Of a stretch of DNA of 64,000 nucleotides, positions 31,677-39,915 are shown piece after piece; position 1 is the stretch's first letter; every line of letters begins with the position of its first letter. The stretch spans positions 68,482 to 132,481 of the forward strand of contig NZ_LIXI01000015.1 of assembly GCF_001905595.1 (NCBI RefSeq). Direction: 5' to 3'. This DNA comes from Streptomyces sp. CB00316. Its GTDB lineage: Bacteria > Actinomycetota > Actinomycetes > Streptomycetales > Streptomycetaceae. The translations under genes and the position numbers were made by a program. The notes under the pieces were generated by a model that saw only the letters and a program-made list of their open reading frames with translations, was not told where the DNA came from and made no database searches.

Positions 31677-32411
31677 TCAGATCGGGGTACGCGTCCAGGC
31701 CGGGAAACGCTTGGCGCACCGTCCGCAGTGAGACCGGCGAGTGATCCGGCACCATCCGGCAGCGACCGCGCTGGCGAGGCTGGACTGTGTGCTACCGCAG
31801 CGCTCGCACTTGAGCTGGCCCTCTTCCGGCTGCGCGACAGCCAGGCGGGTAACCACAAGGGCCTCGGGCCGACCGGGCGCGGCGGGCACGTCCGCGCGGC
31901 GGGCGTCGGCATCCCGGACCGCCGGGAGTACGGCGGCCCACTGGGGCCGACGCTTCGGTACGCCCGCACGGTCGGAATGCTTGCGCTCCTGTTGCGTGAG
32001 CTGCTCCGCGAGGCGGTGGATCGGGATGGGCGGCAGTGCCAGCGGCTTGTAGTGCTGGCGGGCCGAACGGCGGCCGGTCGCCGTGCTGTCGGCGGCGAGC
32101 ATCCGCTCTCCCCATACCTCGACGCTGATGTCGAGCGTGACGGGCTGGTCGGTGCCCGGGCAGGCGATGTGCTTCTTGCGGGCGGCCGCGACCGTGCTGG
32201 TGCAGCCGGTGCAGTCCTTCGCGCAGTGCTTGCGGATCTTGAGCTGCGTCTCTCCCATCAGCCGCCTCCACGTCTCGCAGTCGGGGCAGACGATGGTCCG
32301 GGGCTCGCCGTCCCGGAGGCTGATGTTCTGGGGCGCGAGCGCGCTGAGCAGTAGGGGCGGGCGGCCGTTGTCGTGCTTGGTCCGGACACGGCCGGGACGC
32401 GTGCGGGGCAT
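31677..32411 (-). CDS. Hypothetical multi-zinc-finger protein
   Basis: 244 residues, ATG 32411. The N-terminal half has CPDCETWRRLMGETQ and KHCAKDCTGC; the C-terminus has CERCGSTQSS ... HCGRCAKRF. Several CxxC pairs suggest a DNA- or RNA-binding protein. It is the first minus-strand gene downstream of the divergent promoter region shared with the GntR gene, a position typical of the first transfer-operon gene controlled by a Kor-type repressor. Confidence 0.6.
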   Translation of the reverse strand: MPRTRPGRVRTKHDNGRPPLLLSALAPQNISLRDGEPRTIVCPDCETWRRLMGETQLKIRKHCAKDCTGCTSTVAAARKKHIACPGTDQPVTLDISVEVWGERMLAADSTATGRRSARQHYKPLALPPIPIHRLAEQLTQQERKHSDRAGVPKRRPQWAAVLPAVRDADARRADVPAAPGRPEALVVTRLAVAQPEEGQLKCERCGSTQSSLASAVAAGWCRITRRSHCGRCAKRFPAWTRTPI

Positions 32412-32818
32412 CGAATCCTCCTGACGTAAAGGGGGGAGTGGTTGCTGCCTTCTCTGCCGCGCCAGGCCGGCCACACCACACGGGTGGGTTGGTCCTGGCG
32501 GACAGACAGCGCAGCAGCGCCATCACGGTGGAGCAGGTGGAACGATTCGGTACAGATGCCTTGGCCGGGGGAGCTCGGCTCACCCCACTGCCGCGCCTCC
32601 GAAGAAGCAGTGACCCCTGCTGTTTTGCGGTCGTGCCTGTTGCGTAGCCAAGGCCTAACTAGGCGTTAGGGCTATCGCTAACGACAAGTAGAAACCAGAG
32701 CGGGGTCGATGTCAATACCGATAGCTCTATGCGTGTCGGAGGCTTGTGTCGGAGTGCGCGCAACTGATAGAGCTAGCCCTACACTGAGTAGTGATCAGTG
32801 CTTTGAAAGGTGGAGTAG
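32412..32818. promoter_or_regulatory. Divergent promoter region with candidate GntR operators
   Basis: A 407-bp intergenic region, clearly more AT-rich near the GntR gene. It holds CCTAAC-5-GTTAGG (32654-32670), an overlapping GTTAG...CTAAC (32665-32682), and the 8-mer TAGAGCTA in opposite orientations (32722-32729 and 32768-32775). AAGGTGGAG precedes the GntR ATG. These are plausible operators for the adjacent repressor. Confidence 0.55.
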
Positions 32819-33622
32819 ATGCCCGTCTCGTACCGCGACATCGCGGCTGACCTGCGCCAGCAGATCAGCGTTGGGCGGTATGCGCCGGGTGACAAGCTCC
32901 CCATGCTGACTGAGCTACAGACCACCTACGGCGCCGGCTATCAAACAGTCCGCAGCGCCATCAATCTCCTGGAACAGGAGGGTTTGGTCGTCGCAGTCCG
33001 GCGCAGAGGCACGATCGTGCGCGAGCGACCCGTAAAACGAAGGATCAGCCGGTCACACCAGGTCTTTCGGGACGAGATCGGCTACTTCTTCGATCCGGTT
33101 GCGCAGCCCTGGGTTGCCCTGGAAACGCCCACGGTGCGCTGGGGACCGGTGCCCGTAGATCTCGCTGCGGCAATGGGCTTGAGCCCGCACGCTGAGGTGT
33201 TGATCCGAGATCGCGTTATGGGTGATCGAGCGTCGCGTGAGCCGAAGCAGCTCGCAACCAGCTATCTGCCAGCCAGCGTTGCGCGAGGAACTCGCCTTGA
33301 GGAGGCGAACACGGGCCCAGGCGGCATCTATGACCGGCTGGAAGAGATGGGGCATCGCCCCCTGCGTTGGGATGTAGGAATCTCGGCGTGCATGCCATCC
33401 CCTGAGGAGGCCGAGGCCCTGAATCTGCCTGCCGATGTGGGCATCCCCCTGCTGAGGGTCGTCCGGCTGACCACGTCGCCCCACGGGGGTGTCGTGGAGG
33501 TCAACGACACCAGGATGAGCTCGGAACTGTTTGAGATCGGATACCCGATCCGGCGCCATGCGTCGGCACGCCTTGCCGACGCGGAGGAAGAGGGTGAGGG
33601 TGAGGACGATCAACTGACCTAA
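32819..33622 (+). CDS. GntR/UTRA-family repressor (Kor-like)
   Basis: 267 residues. The N-terminal GntR winged helix (YRDIAADLRQQISVGRYAPG, then LPMLTELQTTYGAGYQTVRS) precedes a UTRA ligand domain (AAMGLSPHAEVLIRDRVMGD; ...TRMSSELFEIGYPI). Such regulators (KorSA/KorA type) hold transfer genes of Streptomyces plasmids off and limit their own expression. The gene reads divergently from the transfer cluster across the operator-rich region, which fits this role. An acidic tail ends the protein. The ligand is unknown. Confidence 0.88.
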   Translation: MPVSYRDIAADLRQQISVGRYAPGDKLPMLTELQTTYGAGYQTVRSAINLLEQEGLVVAVRRRGTIVRERPVKRRISRSHQVFRDEIGYFFDPVAQPWVALETPTVRWGPVPVDLAAAMGLSPHAEVLIRDRVMGDRASREPKQLATSYLPASVARGTRLEEANTGPGGIYDRLEEMGHRPLRWDVGISACMPSPEEAEALNLPADVGIPLLRVVRLTTSPHGGVVEVNDTRMSSELFEIGYPIRRHASARLADAEEEGEGEDDQLT

Positions 33623-33627
33623 ACGCA

Positions 33628-33660
33628 GAACGGCCCTCGTCGCCACAACGAGGACCGTTC
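33628..33660 (+). terminator. Hairpin after the GntR gene
   Basis: GAACGGCCCTCGT and ACGAGGACCGTTC arms, one mismatch, ending in TTCCCTT; 6 bp after the stop. Confidence 0.7.
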
Positions 33661-33995
33661 CCTTGCATCTCGACTCGACCAAGCCATTGATCACGAGTCG
33701 TGTCCGGTGAGGTGACCTCTCCGGGGTGATACCGGCGGACCTTGCGGTCCCCGTGGTCACCTGTACCCAGGATACGCGGACTCTCGTCCGCTCCGCCACT
33801 AACCCTGGGCTGCGTCAGGTCACATCCGCAGGTCACGGCTCCCCTAACCAGGGGATTCGTCTTGCCGTACCCGCTGCGCGATCGCGCCGGGGCGACCACC
33901 GCATGGCCTACAGCCGTGCCCTTCGCCCCCGTTTTGTACGTTTTCACTCCTCGATCCCATGACCGACCCGTCATGCGTCGGCGCAGGGGTTCGCG
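33661..33995. other. Gene-free region upstream of the replication gene, candidate origin
   Basis: 335 bp with no good ORF. Short inverted repeats are frequent: GGCGGACC/GGTCCCC near 33730, GCGGAC/GTCCGC near 33777, CCCCTAACCAGGGG near 33843. GGTCAC recurs around 33758, 33817 and 33832. Its location between the repressor and the Rep-like gene suggests a replication origin or rep-control RNA; nothing proves it. Confidence 0.35.
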
Positions 33996-35309
33996 GTGAG
34001 CCCGGTAGCGGCCTCGGCCGCTGTCTCGGTGCCTCGCCCGCCCTCCGTCTCATCGGTGGAAGACGCATTTCCTGCGTGGTCTCCGATCGCGGAGGCTGCG
34101 CAAGACATCCTGTACACGGCGTCCCGGCGTGCTGAGCCGCGGGCGTGGCTGCGCTCGACGGTGTGGCTGGTGGCTGCTGGTCTGCATCCCGAGGCCGGTC
34201 CGTCGACGCTGGTGGTGGCGGAGGACCTCGCGGCCCGGATGGACTACCGGCGCGGTATCGCCATCTACAACCGGGACGGCATCGTCCGGCGCACCGGGCT
34301 CTCCCGGGCGACTGTGACACGTCATGTCCGGGTGCTGCGAGAGCTCGGTGCGCTCGTCTGGCTGGTCCACGGGAGTCGGCAGAATCTGGCGGCACCCGGC
34401 GAGGGGTACATGGCGACGGCGACCATCTATGGCGGAGTCATCCCCCCTGTGTACGACGACGCGATGGGGCACCGGCTGACGGGCATGGGCTACGAGGCTC
34501 GTGTCTGCGGGGTGACTCCCGCCGGCCAGGAGCTCGCGATCGCGGCCGCCGCCGCACGGAGCGATGCCCGACGCAGGCGGCAGGGCCGGACTTCCCGGTC
34601 CCGAGGGGCCGTTCGCTATGGCGTCCCGGCCCAGCGGGAGCGAGAGACCGGTCCTGTGGATAACCCGGCTGTGGATAACTCCTGCTCAGGCGGCCGTGAG
34701 CCCCATTCTCCTGGTAATTACCACCGATCACCTGATGTGCGGGTTGAGACTGGTTGTAAAGACACCTCGCGCGAGCGCGCGAGCTGCCGCAAAGCCCCCC
34801 GCCCCTCCTTCAAGATCAGCCGCAACGCCGACGGGAGCCGCCGTACAGCGGGCCAGACGAAGCACGGGATCAACGTTATCCAGCAGGTCAGGCCCCGGGT
34901 GCCCTGGACGCAGCGGGCAAGCCTGCGGGAGCTGGAAGTCGCGCTGCGACCTCGCACCGACGCTGGATGGGACTGGCCCATGATCACGGCGGAGCTCCAC
35001 TCGTGGCACCTCACCTGGCGCCCGGCCCAACCCGCGGCCTACATCCGGGCCCGCCTGGCCCAGCAGGCGACCGCTGAGCACCAGACGGCAGCAGCAGAGG
35101 TGGCCGAGGGCTGGGACGAGCAGGCAGCATCCGGCCCGCTTGCCGCCTCCAGCCCCGACCTGGTGCGCAGCATGCTGGACGGCCTGGCCGAAGGCCTCGC
35201 CACGTACTCCGCCCGCCAGGCCGAGCTCGGCCTGGACGACCTCACCAACCAGAGCGCGGCCGCCGACATGGCCGCCTTCCTCAACAGCGGGACGGGAGCC
35301 CCGGCATGA
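33996..35309 (+). CDS. Replication-initiator-type HTH protein
   Basis: 437 residues from GTG 33996 (AGGGG upstream). An N-terminal domain of about 150 residues has a winged-helix pattern (RDGIVRRTGLSRATVTRHVR, then VLRELGALVWL). A basic linker follows, and the C-terminal domain (RASLRELEVALRPRTDAGWD, then WHLTWRPAQPAAYIRARLAQ) is of the kind seen in Streptomyces plasmid replication proteins. Its stop overlaps the DciA-like start (ATGA), and pairing an initiator with a helicase loader is a strong functional hint. A transcription regulator is the alternative. Confidence 0.65.
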   Translation: MSPVAASAAVSVPRPPSVSSVEDAFPAWSPIAEAAQDILYTASRRAEPRAWLRSTVWLVAAGLHPEAGPSTLVVAEDLAARMDYRRGIAIYNRDGIVRRTGLSRATVTRHVRVLRELGALVWLVHGSRQNLAAPGEGYMATATIYGGVIPPVYDDAMGHRLTGMGYEARVCGVTPAGQELAIAAAAARSDARRRRQGRTSRSRGAVRYGVPAQRERETGPVDNPAVDNSCSGGREPHSPGNYHRSPDVRVETGCKDTSRERASCRKAPRPSFKISRNADGSRRTAGQTKHGINVIQQVRPRVPWTQRASLRELEVALRPRTDAGWDWPMITAELHSWHLTWRPAQPAAYIRARLAQQATAEHQTAAAEVAEGWDEQAASGPLAASSPDLVRSMLDGLAEGLATYSARQAELGLDDLTNQSAAADMAAFLNSGTGAPA

Positions 35310-36157
35310 ACGAGACCACCACCGCGAGCGGCGCCGACCTGGCCCGCATCGCCCTCCAGGCCGCCCGCGCCGCCGCGAAGAGCGCACCCCAGCCCAAGCG
35401 CACCCGGACCACGACCACCCGCAACCAACGCAGCGGCGGCCGCGAACCGCTGCCCTTCGCCGACGCCCTGTCCCGGATGGTCGCTGAGCGCGGCTGGGCC
35501 TCCCCGGCAGCCGCAGCCGCGACGGCGGGCACCGTCATCGACCAGTGGCCGGCCATCGCCCCCGAGCTCGCCGGGAAGGTCGAGGCCGTCCACTTCGATA
35601 CCGCCACCGACACCCTGCACCTGCGCCCCTCCACACCCGCCTACCGCACCCAGCTGACCCTCCACCAGCAGCAAATTGTCGCCAAGGTCAACACCGTGGT
35701 CGGCCCGGACACCGTCCGGCACCTGGAGATCCTGCGACCTGCCGCACTCTCCTCGCCCCACCACACCCCGCCCAGCGATGCCCGGACACCTGCGCCCGCT
35801 GCCCCTCCGCAACCCGTTGCCACGTCCGGGGAGTCCGCGCGGCAAGAGGCGCCGGAGGGCTACCGCGAGGCCATCGCCGCCCACCGCGCCACCTGGACCA
35901 GGCAGCGGCACACCAACCCCGAGATCCAAGCGGCCGCCGAACGGCAACTCCGCGACCGGCTCCGGGAACCCGAGGAGAACTTCGCCGATGGCCGCCAGGC
36001 CCTCGCCGAGCTCCACGCCAGAGCAACCGCCCAGCAGCAGGTGCGACCCAGCGACGCATCCCGGGCACGGGCCCTGCAACGCCTCGCCGCTGAACGGGCA
36101 GGGCTGTCCACCATCGCCCCGGCGACCGAGCCCCGGATTCTGGGGCGCACCGCATGA
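35306..36157 (+). CDS. DciA-like (DUF721) replicative-helicase loader
   Basis: 283 residues. The middle (LPFADALSRMVAERGWASPA, then VIDQWPAIAPELAGKVEAVH and LRPSTPAYRTQLTLHQQQIV) is a DUF721/DciA domain, which in actinobacteria loads DnaB at origins. A C-terminal helical extension of about 120 residues is plasmid-specific. It overlaps the Rep-like gene by 4 bases. A plasmid-borne copy would let the replicon recruit host DnaB without the host loader. Confidence 0.82.
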   Translation: MNETTTASGADLARIALQAARAAAKSAPQPKRTRTTTTRNQRSGGREPLPFADALSRMVAERGWASPAAAAATAGTVIDQWPAIAPELAGKVEAVHFDTATDTLHLRPSTPAYRTQLTLHQQQIVAKVNTVVGPDTVRHLEILRPAALSSPHHTPPSDARTPAPAAPPQPVATSGESARQEAPEGYREAIAAHRATWTRQRHTNPEIQAAAERQLRDRLREPEENFADGRQALAELHARATAQQQVRPSDASRARALQRLAAERAGLSTIAPATEPRILGRTA

Positions 36158-36176
36158 ACGGGGTTGCCTGGGCGCG

Positions 36177-37002
36177 GCTGCGGCCCTCGGTCGCCATAAA
36201 GGGTGACCACCACGCGGGCAGCAGGATTGTGCTTGGCACACACCGACTCGTTGCGATCCTCGGTCGCGCCGGAGGGCGACCGCCACCGTTGGGCGTGGCG
36301 GCTGCGGTGATGGCGGCCAGCCTGTTGCGATTCTCGGTCGCCCCGAAGGGCGACCTCCACTCTCCTCGTCGGCGTAGAACCCGGGGTCGGTAGCGTTGTT
36401 GCGATCCGGTCGCCCCGGAGGACGACTGCCACGGGCCGGTTTCCGGGGCGTTGACGGCCTGGTCACCTGGTTGCGATCCTCGGTCGTCCCTGAAGACGAC
36501 CGCCACCCACCACACGCACGGCTCGCCGCCCGGCCGGGGGATGTTGCGATCCTCGGTCGTCCCGGAGGGCGACCGCCATGTCGCGGCCTGCTTGCCGGGC
36601 TGCGGTGAGGGTGCGTTGCGATCCTCGGTCGCTCTGGAGGGCGACCGCCACCCGAGCTGCGGGGCGGCGATCCCGCTCAGCAGCGTGTTGCGATTCTCGG
36701 TCGTCCCGGAGGGCGACCGCCACCTACCCGACGTCGGCCAAGCCGGTCCCGGGCACCCCCGTTGCGATCCTCGGTCGCCCCTGAGGGCGACCGCCACCGG
36801 ACGTAGTCGGAGATCAACGGCTTGACGGAGAGGTTGCGATCCTCGGTCACCCCGGAGGGCGACCGCCACACCCGGAGGCCAAGGACCTGGTGTTGCGATC
36901 CTCGGTCGTCCCTGAAGACGACCGCCACGCGCCCCGGAGAGGAGGCGATGACCGTGACCGATACCGTTGCGATCCTCGGTCGTCCCTGAAGACGACCGCC
37001 AC
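36177..37002 (-). CRISPR. CRISPR array 1 (type I-C), 12 repeats, transcribed leftwards
   Basis: Repeats of 37 bp (on the minus strand they begin GTGGCGGTCG and end GAGGATCGCAAC) start on the plus strand at 36177 (degenerate), 36250, 36324, 36398 (2-bp deletion), 36470, 36543, 36615, 36687, 36761, 36833, 36892 and 36966. Spacers are 35-37 bp except one of only 22 bp (36870-36891). The degenerate repeat at 36177 is the leader-distal end, so the leader is at the right. It starts 19 bp after the DciA-like gene. Confidence 0.97.
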
Positions 37003-37160
37003 CCTGTCTGAGCAGTGCAAATAGCCTAGCGCTCTTCATAGAGGGAGCGCGCTGGAGGTGATAATTTCGGTGGTTTCGGGCATCTGGCTTCGGTGCGGTC
37101 CGCGTGTCGCGTGTGTGCTTCCGGTTCCGAAGCGGACGGGAAATGCCATGTGACCGTGGA
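37003..37160 (-). promoter_or_regulatory. Leader of CRISPR array 1
   Basis: It is more AT-rich than its surroundings and adjacent to the conserved end of array 1. Segment 37088-37133 is the near-exact reverse complement of 44008-44052 in front of array 3 (shared GCTTCGGAACCGGAAGCACA). The bases next to the first repeat also agree. Confidence 0.8.
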
Positions 37161-37242
37161 CGTGAACCCGCGTGCTGGTCAGCGTACGAGGTCTTCACGG
37201 TGAAGTGAGTTCGGCCGATGCGTCGATCCATGAAATATGTGA

Positions 37243-37352
37243 GTGGCGGTCGCCCTTCGGGGCGGCCGAGGATCGCAACCGCGAGGACGCCGCCCCCCTC
37301 ATCAAGGAACCGGGCGTGACGGTCGCCCTTGAAGGCGACCAAGGATCGCAAC
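37243..37352 (+). CRISPR. Mini CRISPR array 2: two divergent repeats, one spacer
   Basis: Repeats at 37243-37279 and 37316-37352 enclose a 36-bp spacer. Both differ from the consensus (CCCTTCGGGGCGGCC and CCCTTGAAGGCGACC cores). Orientation is the same as array 3. It lies between the array 1 leader and cas3 and looks like a relic or inactive array. Confidence 0.9.
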
Positions 37353-37422
37353 GGCTGTGTCAGTGGCCAATCTTAGGGTGTCGGTTACAGGCAGGTTGGT
37401 GGTTCGGCGGTCAGGAGGTCAG

Positions 37423-39693
37423 GTGTCAGAGCGCGGGTTGTTCGCCCATAGTCGTAGTCCGCGGTCGGGGTGCCGGCATCGGCTCGAGGATCATCTGCGT
37501 GGCTCGGCTGCTTTGGCCAGGGCTTTCGCCGAGCGTTTCGGTGCTGGGGATGTGGCCGAGTACCTGGCGTTGGTGCATGACGTGGGGAAGGGTTGTTGTG
37601 CCTGGCAGGATCGCTTGATCTTTCATGCTGAGCCGACGGGTAAGCCGGTGGGGATCCCGCACAAGGAAGCCGGCACGGTGCTTGCTGCGCGGACGGTGGG
37701 ACGTCAGCTCGCTGCTGTGGTTCAGGGGCATCATGGAGGGCTGCCGAATCAGAAAAAGATCAAAGATGTTCTGGCCGAGCTCCGTGGGACCGGTGTGGAT
37801 GCGGACCATGCCCGGGAGGCGACCGAGGCTGTGGCCCGGGTGGTGCCGGAGATCCTTCGGGAAGGCCGCATTGCGCCGCCGGCCTGGCTTGCGGGACTCG
37901 GATCGCCGCAGAGGCAGGCACTGGCACTGGATGTGTTCACACGCATGGTGTTCAGCTGTGTGGTCGATGCGGACTATCTCGATACCGAGGCCCACTTCGC
38001 CGGCAAGGAGCCACGTACCGCCGCGCGTGCGGACATGGGGATGCTGCTGAAGCGCTTTGAGGAGCGCAGGCTACGGCTGCTTGCCCGGCGTACGGCTTCG
38101 CCGGTGGATGAGCTGCGTGAGCGGGTGTACGCGCAGGCGTTGGCGGCGGCCACGGGAGCGCCGGGTATGTATGTGCTGCATGTGCCGACGGGTGGGGCGA
38201 AGACGATCGCTGCGGGCGGGTTCGCGCTGCGGCATGCGGTTGAGCACGGTCTGAGCCGGGTGGTGTTCGCGGTTCCGTACATCAGCATTACGCAGCAGAA
38301 CGCCGAGGTGTACCGGGAACTCCTCGACCCCGCCCCGGACAGCGGCGAGCAGCCTGTCGTGCTGGAGCACCACAGTTCGGTGGAGCTGGACGAGGAGGAC
38401 GGAGCGGGGGCTTGGGCGCGTATGGCGGCGGAGAACTGGGACGCGCCTGTGGTGGTCACGACGACGGTGCAGCTGTTCCAGTCGTTGTTCGCGCGCAAAC
38501 CCTCCGTGATGCGCAAACTGCACCGGCTGGCCGGCTCGGTGATCGTGCTGGACGAGGTGCAGGCTCTTCCCGACCGGCTGCTGATCCCGATCCTGAGTGT
38601 GCTGCGCGACCTGGTGGAGCATTTCGGGGCTTCGGTGGTGCTGACGTCCGCGACCCAGCCTTCCTTCTGGTCTCTCGCGCAGCTGGACGGGCTGCCGCGG
38701 CACAGCATGATCGAGGACGTGACCGGGCTGTTCGAAGAGCTGCGGCGGGTGGAGTACGACTGGCGTCTGGGGCCTGATGTCACGTGGGAGTCGATCGCAC
38801 AGGAGATCGCCTCCGAAGGAGGCGAGCAGGTCTTGACGATCGTGAACACCACACGGGACTCGGGGCGTTTGCACCGCCTCTTGAGCGGTACGGAGGGCGA
38901 GGCGCGGGTGACGGCGCCGGTGTGGCACTTGTCGACGAGGATGACGGCCGAGCACCGGCGCGAAGTGATCAAGCACGTACGCGGCGAGCTTACGGCCGGC
39001 CGGCCTGTGCATGTGGTGTCCACGTCGCTGATCGAGGCAGGTGTGGATGTGGACTTCCCGCGGGTGTACCGGGCGTGGGCGCCGGCCGAAGCTCTGCAGC
39101 AGGCGGCGGGCCGCTGCAACAGGGACGGCCGGCTGGACAGGGGGACGGTGGTGGTGTTCCGGCCGGTGGACGGCGGCGTGCCGAAGGACTTGTCGTACAC
39201 GGCTGCCCTGGAGGCGACTACGGAGTTCTTCGGGCCTGGTGACGCTTCGGCTCCGGACGATCTGGAGGCCCTGAAGTGGTACTACGAGAAGCGCTGGGCG
39301 CTGCAGGGTGTTGACGGCCGGTCAATGGGTGAGGGTATCCAGCAACTGCGCCGGGTCTGGGACTTTCCCGCGGTCGCGGAGGCGTTCCAGATGATCGACA
39401 ACAAGTATGCGCAGTCCGTTGTCGTGATCCGTGCGGAGAAGACCGACGAGGAGCGCGATGCCATCGAGTCGGAGATCGCGCTCCTGCGCTCTTCCTACCC
39501 GGTAGGTCCGGAGCCGTTGCGTCGCTTGCAGCCGCACATGGCGACCTTGCCGCGGCATGAGGTTGCCAAGGCACTGCGGGCGGGTCTGGCGGATCCGGTG
39601 ATCGGTGACCTCGTCGTGTGGCGGGGGTACTACGACCCGGTGCGTGGTCTGGATACGGATGATCCCGAGGACCGAGGCGGCTACGTCCTTTGA
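37423..39693 (+). CDS. cas3: Cas3 helicase-nuclease, type I-C
   Basis: 756 residues from GTG 37423, preceded by AGGAGG; the open frame runs back to 37357. N-terminal HD nuclease (RHRLEDHLRGSAALARAF; ALVHDVGKGC near 50). SF2 helicase: motif I VPTGGAKTIA near 255, motif II VIVLDEVQAL near 376, motif III LTSATQ, motif VI QQAAGRCNRDG. The last Gly of the usual PTGGGKT is Ala here. Cas3 is recruited by Cascade to degrade target DNA. It is the first gene of the cas operon, 70 bp after mini array 2. Confidence 0.95.
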   Translation: MSERGLFAHSRSPRSGCRHRLEDHLRGSAALARAFAERFGAGDVAEYLALVHDVGKGCCAWQDRLIFHAEPTGKPVGIPHKEAGTVLAARTVGRQLAAVVQGHHGGLPNQKKIKDVLAELRGTGVDADHAREATEAVARVVPEILREGRIAPPAWLAGLGSPQRQALALDVFTRMVFSCVVDADYLDTEAHFAGKEPRTAARADMGMLLKRFEERRLRLLARRTASPVDELRERVYAQALAAATGAPGMYVLHVPTGGAKTIAAGGFALRHAVEHGLSRVVFAVPYISITQQNAEVYRELLDPAPDSGEQPVVLEHHSSVELDEEDGAGAWARMAAENWDAPVVVTTTVQLFQSLFARKPSVMRKLHRLAGSVIVLDEVQALPDRLLIPILSVLRDLVEHFGASVVLTSATQPSFWSLAQLDGLPRHSMIEDVTGLFEELRRVEYDWRLGPDVTWESIAQEIASEGGEQVLTIVNTTRDSGRLHRLLSGTEGEARVTAPVWHLSTRMTAEHRREVIKHVRGELTAGRPVHVVSTSLIEAGVDVDFPRVYRAWAPAEALQQAAGRCNRDGRLDRGTVVVFRPVDGGVPKDLSYTAALEATTEFFGPGDASAPDDLEALKWYYEKRWALQGVDGRSMGEGIQQLRRVWDFPAVAEAFQMIDNKYAQSVVVIRAEKTDEERDAIESEIALLRSSYPVGPEPLRRLQPHMATLPRHEVAKALRAGLADPVIGDLVVWRGYYDPVRGLDTDDPEDRGGYVL

Positions 39694-39915
39694 CGGCAGG
39701 GCTGACACGGTTCCAAGTCGGCGGATGAGATGCCGGGACGTCTGTGAGCAGCGGTTTTTCCGGTTCCGGGGTGCGTTGTCAGTGCCTCCGCCTACAGTGC
39801 GGAATCACTAGGGGGCAGAGCGCGACCTGATGCCCCGTTGGTTCCGCATGCCCTCGTCGGACCCGTCGCCGGACGGGGCCGACGGGAGCGGTTGTCAGGA
39901 GTGGGGTGCGAGGCG

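Noticed and set aside
33661..33995. tRNA or structured RNA gene between GntR and rep
   Set aside because: Several short stems are present, but no cloverleaf or anticodon arm could be assembled; only an origin candidate is noted.
35039..36869. Minus-strand frames of 475 and 393 residues across the DciA gene and CRISPR array 1
   Set aside because: They translate CRISPR repeats (periodic GDRGSQ peptides) and antisense DNA; no gene.
39694..39900. Possible separate promoter for cas5-cas8c-cas7
   Set aside because: TTGTCA and TACAGT-like hexamers are present, but their spacing is too short; position alone was not enough to list a promoter.
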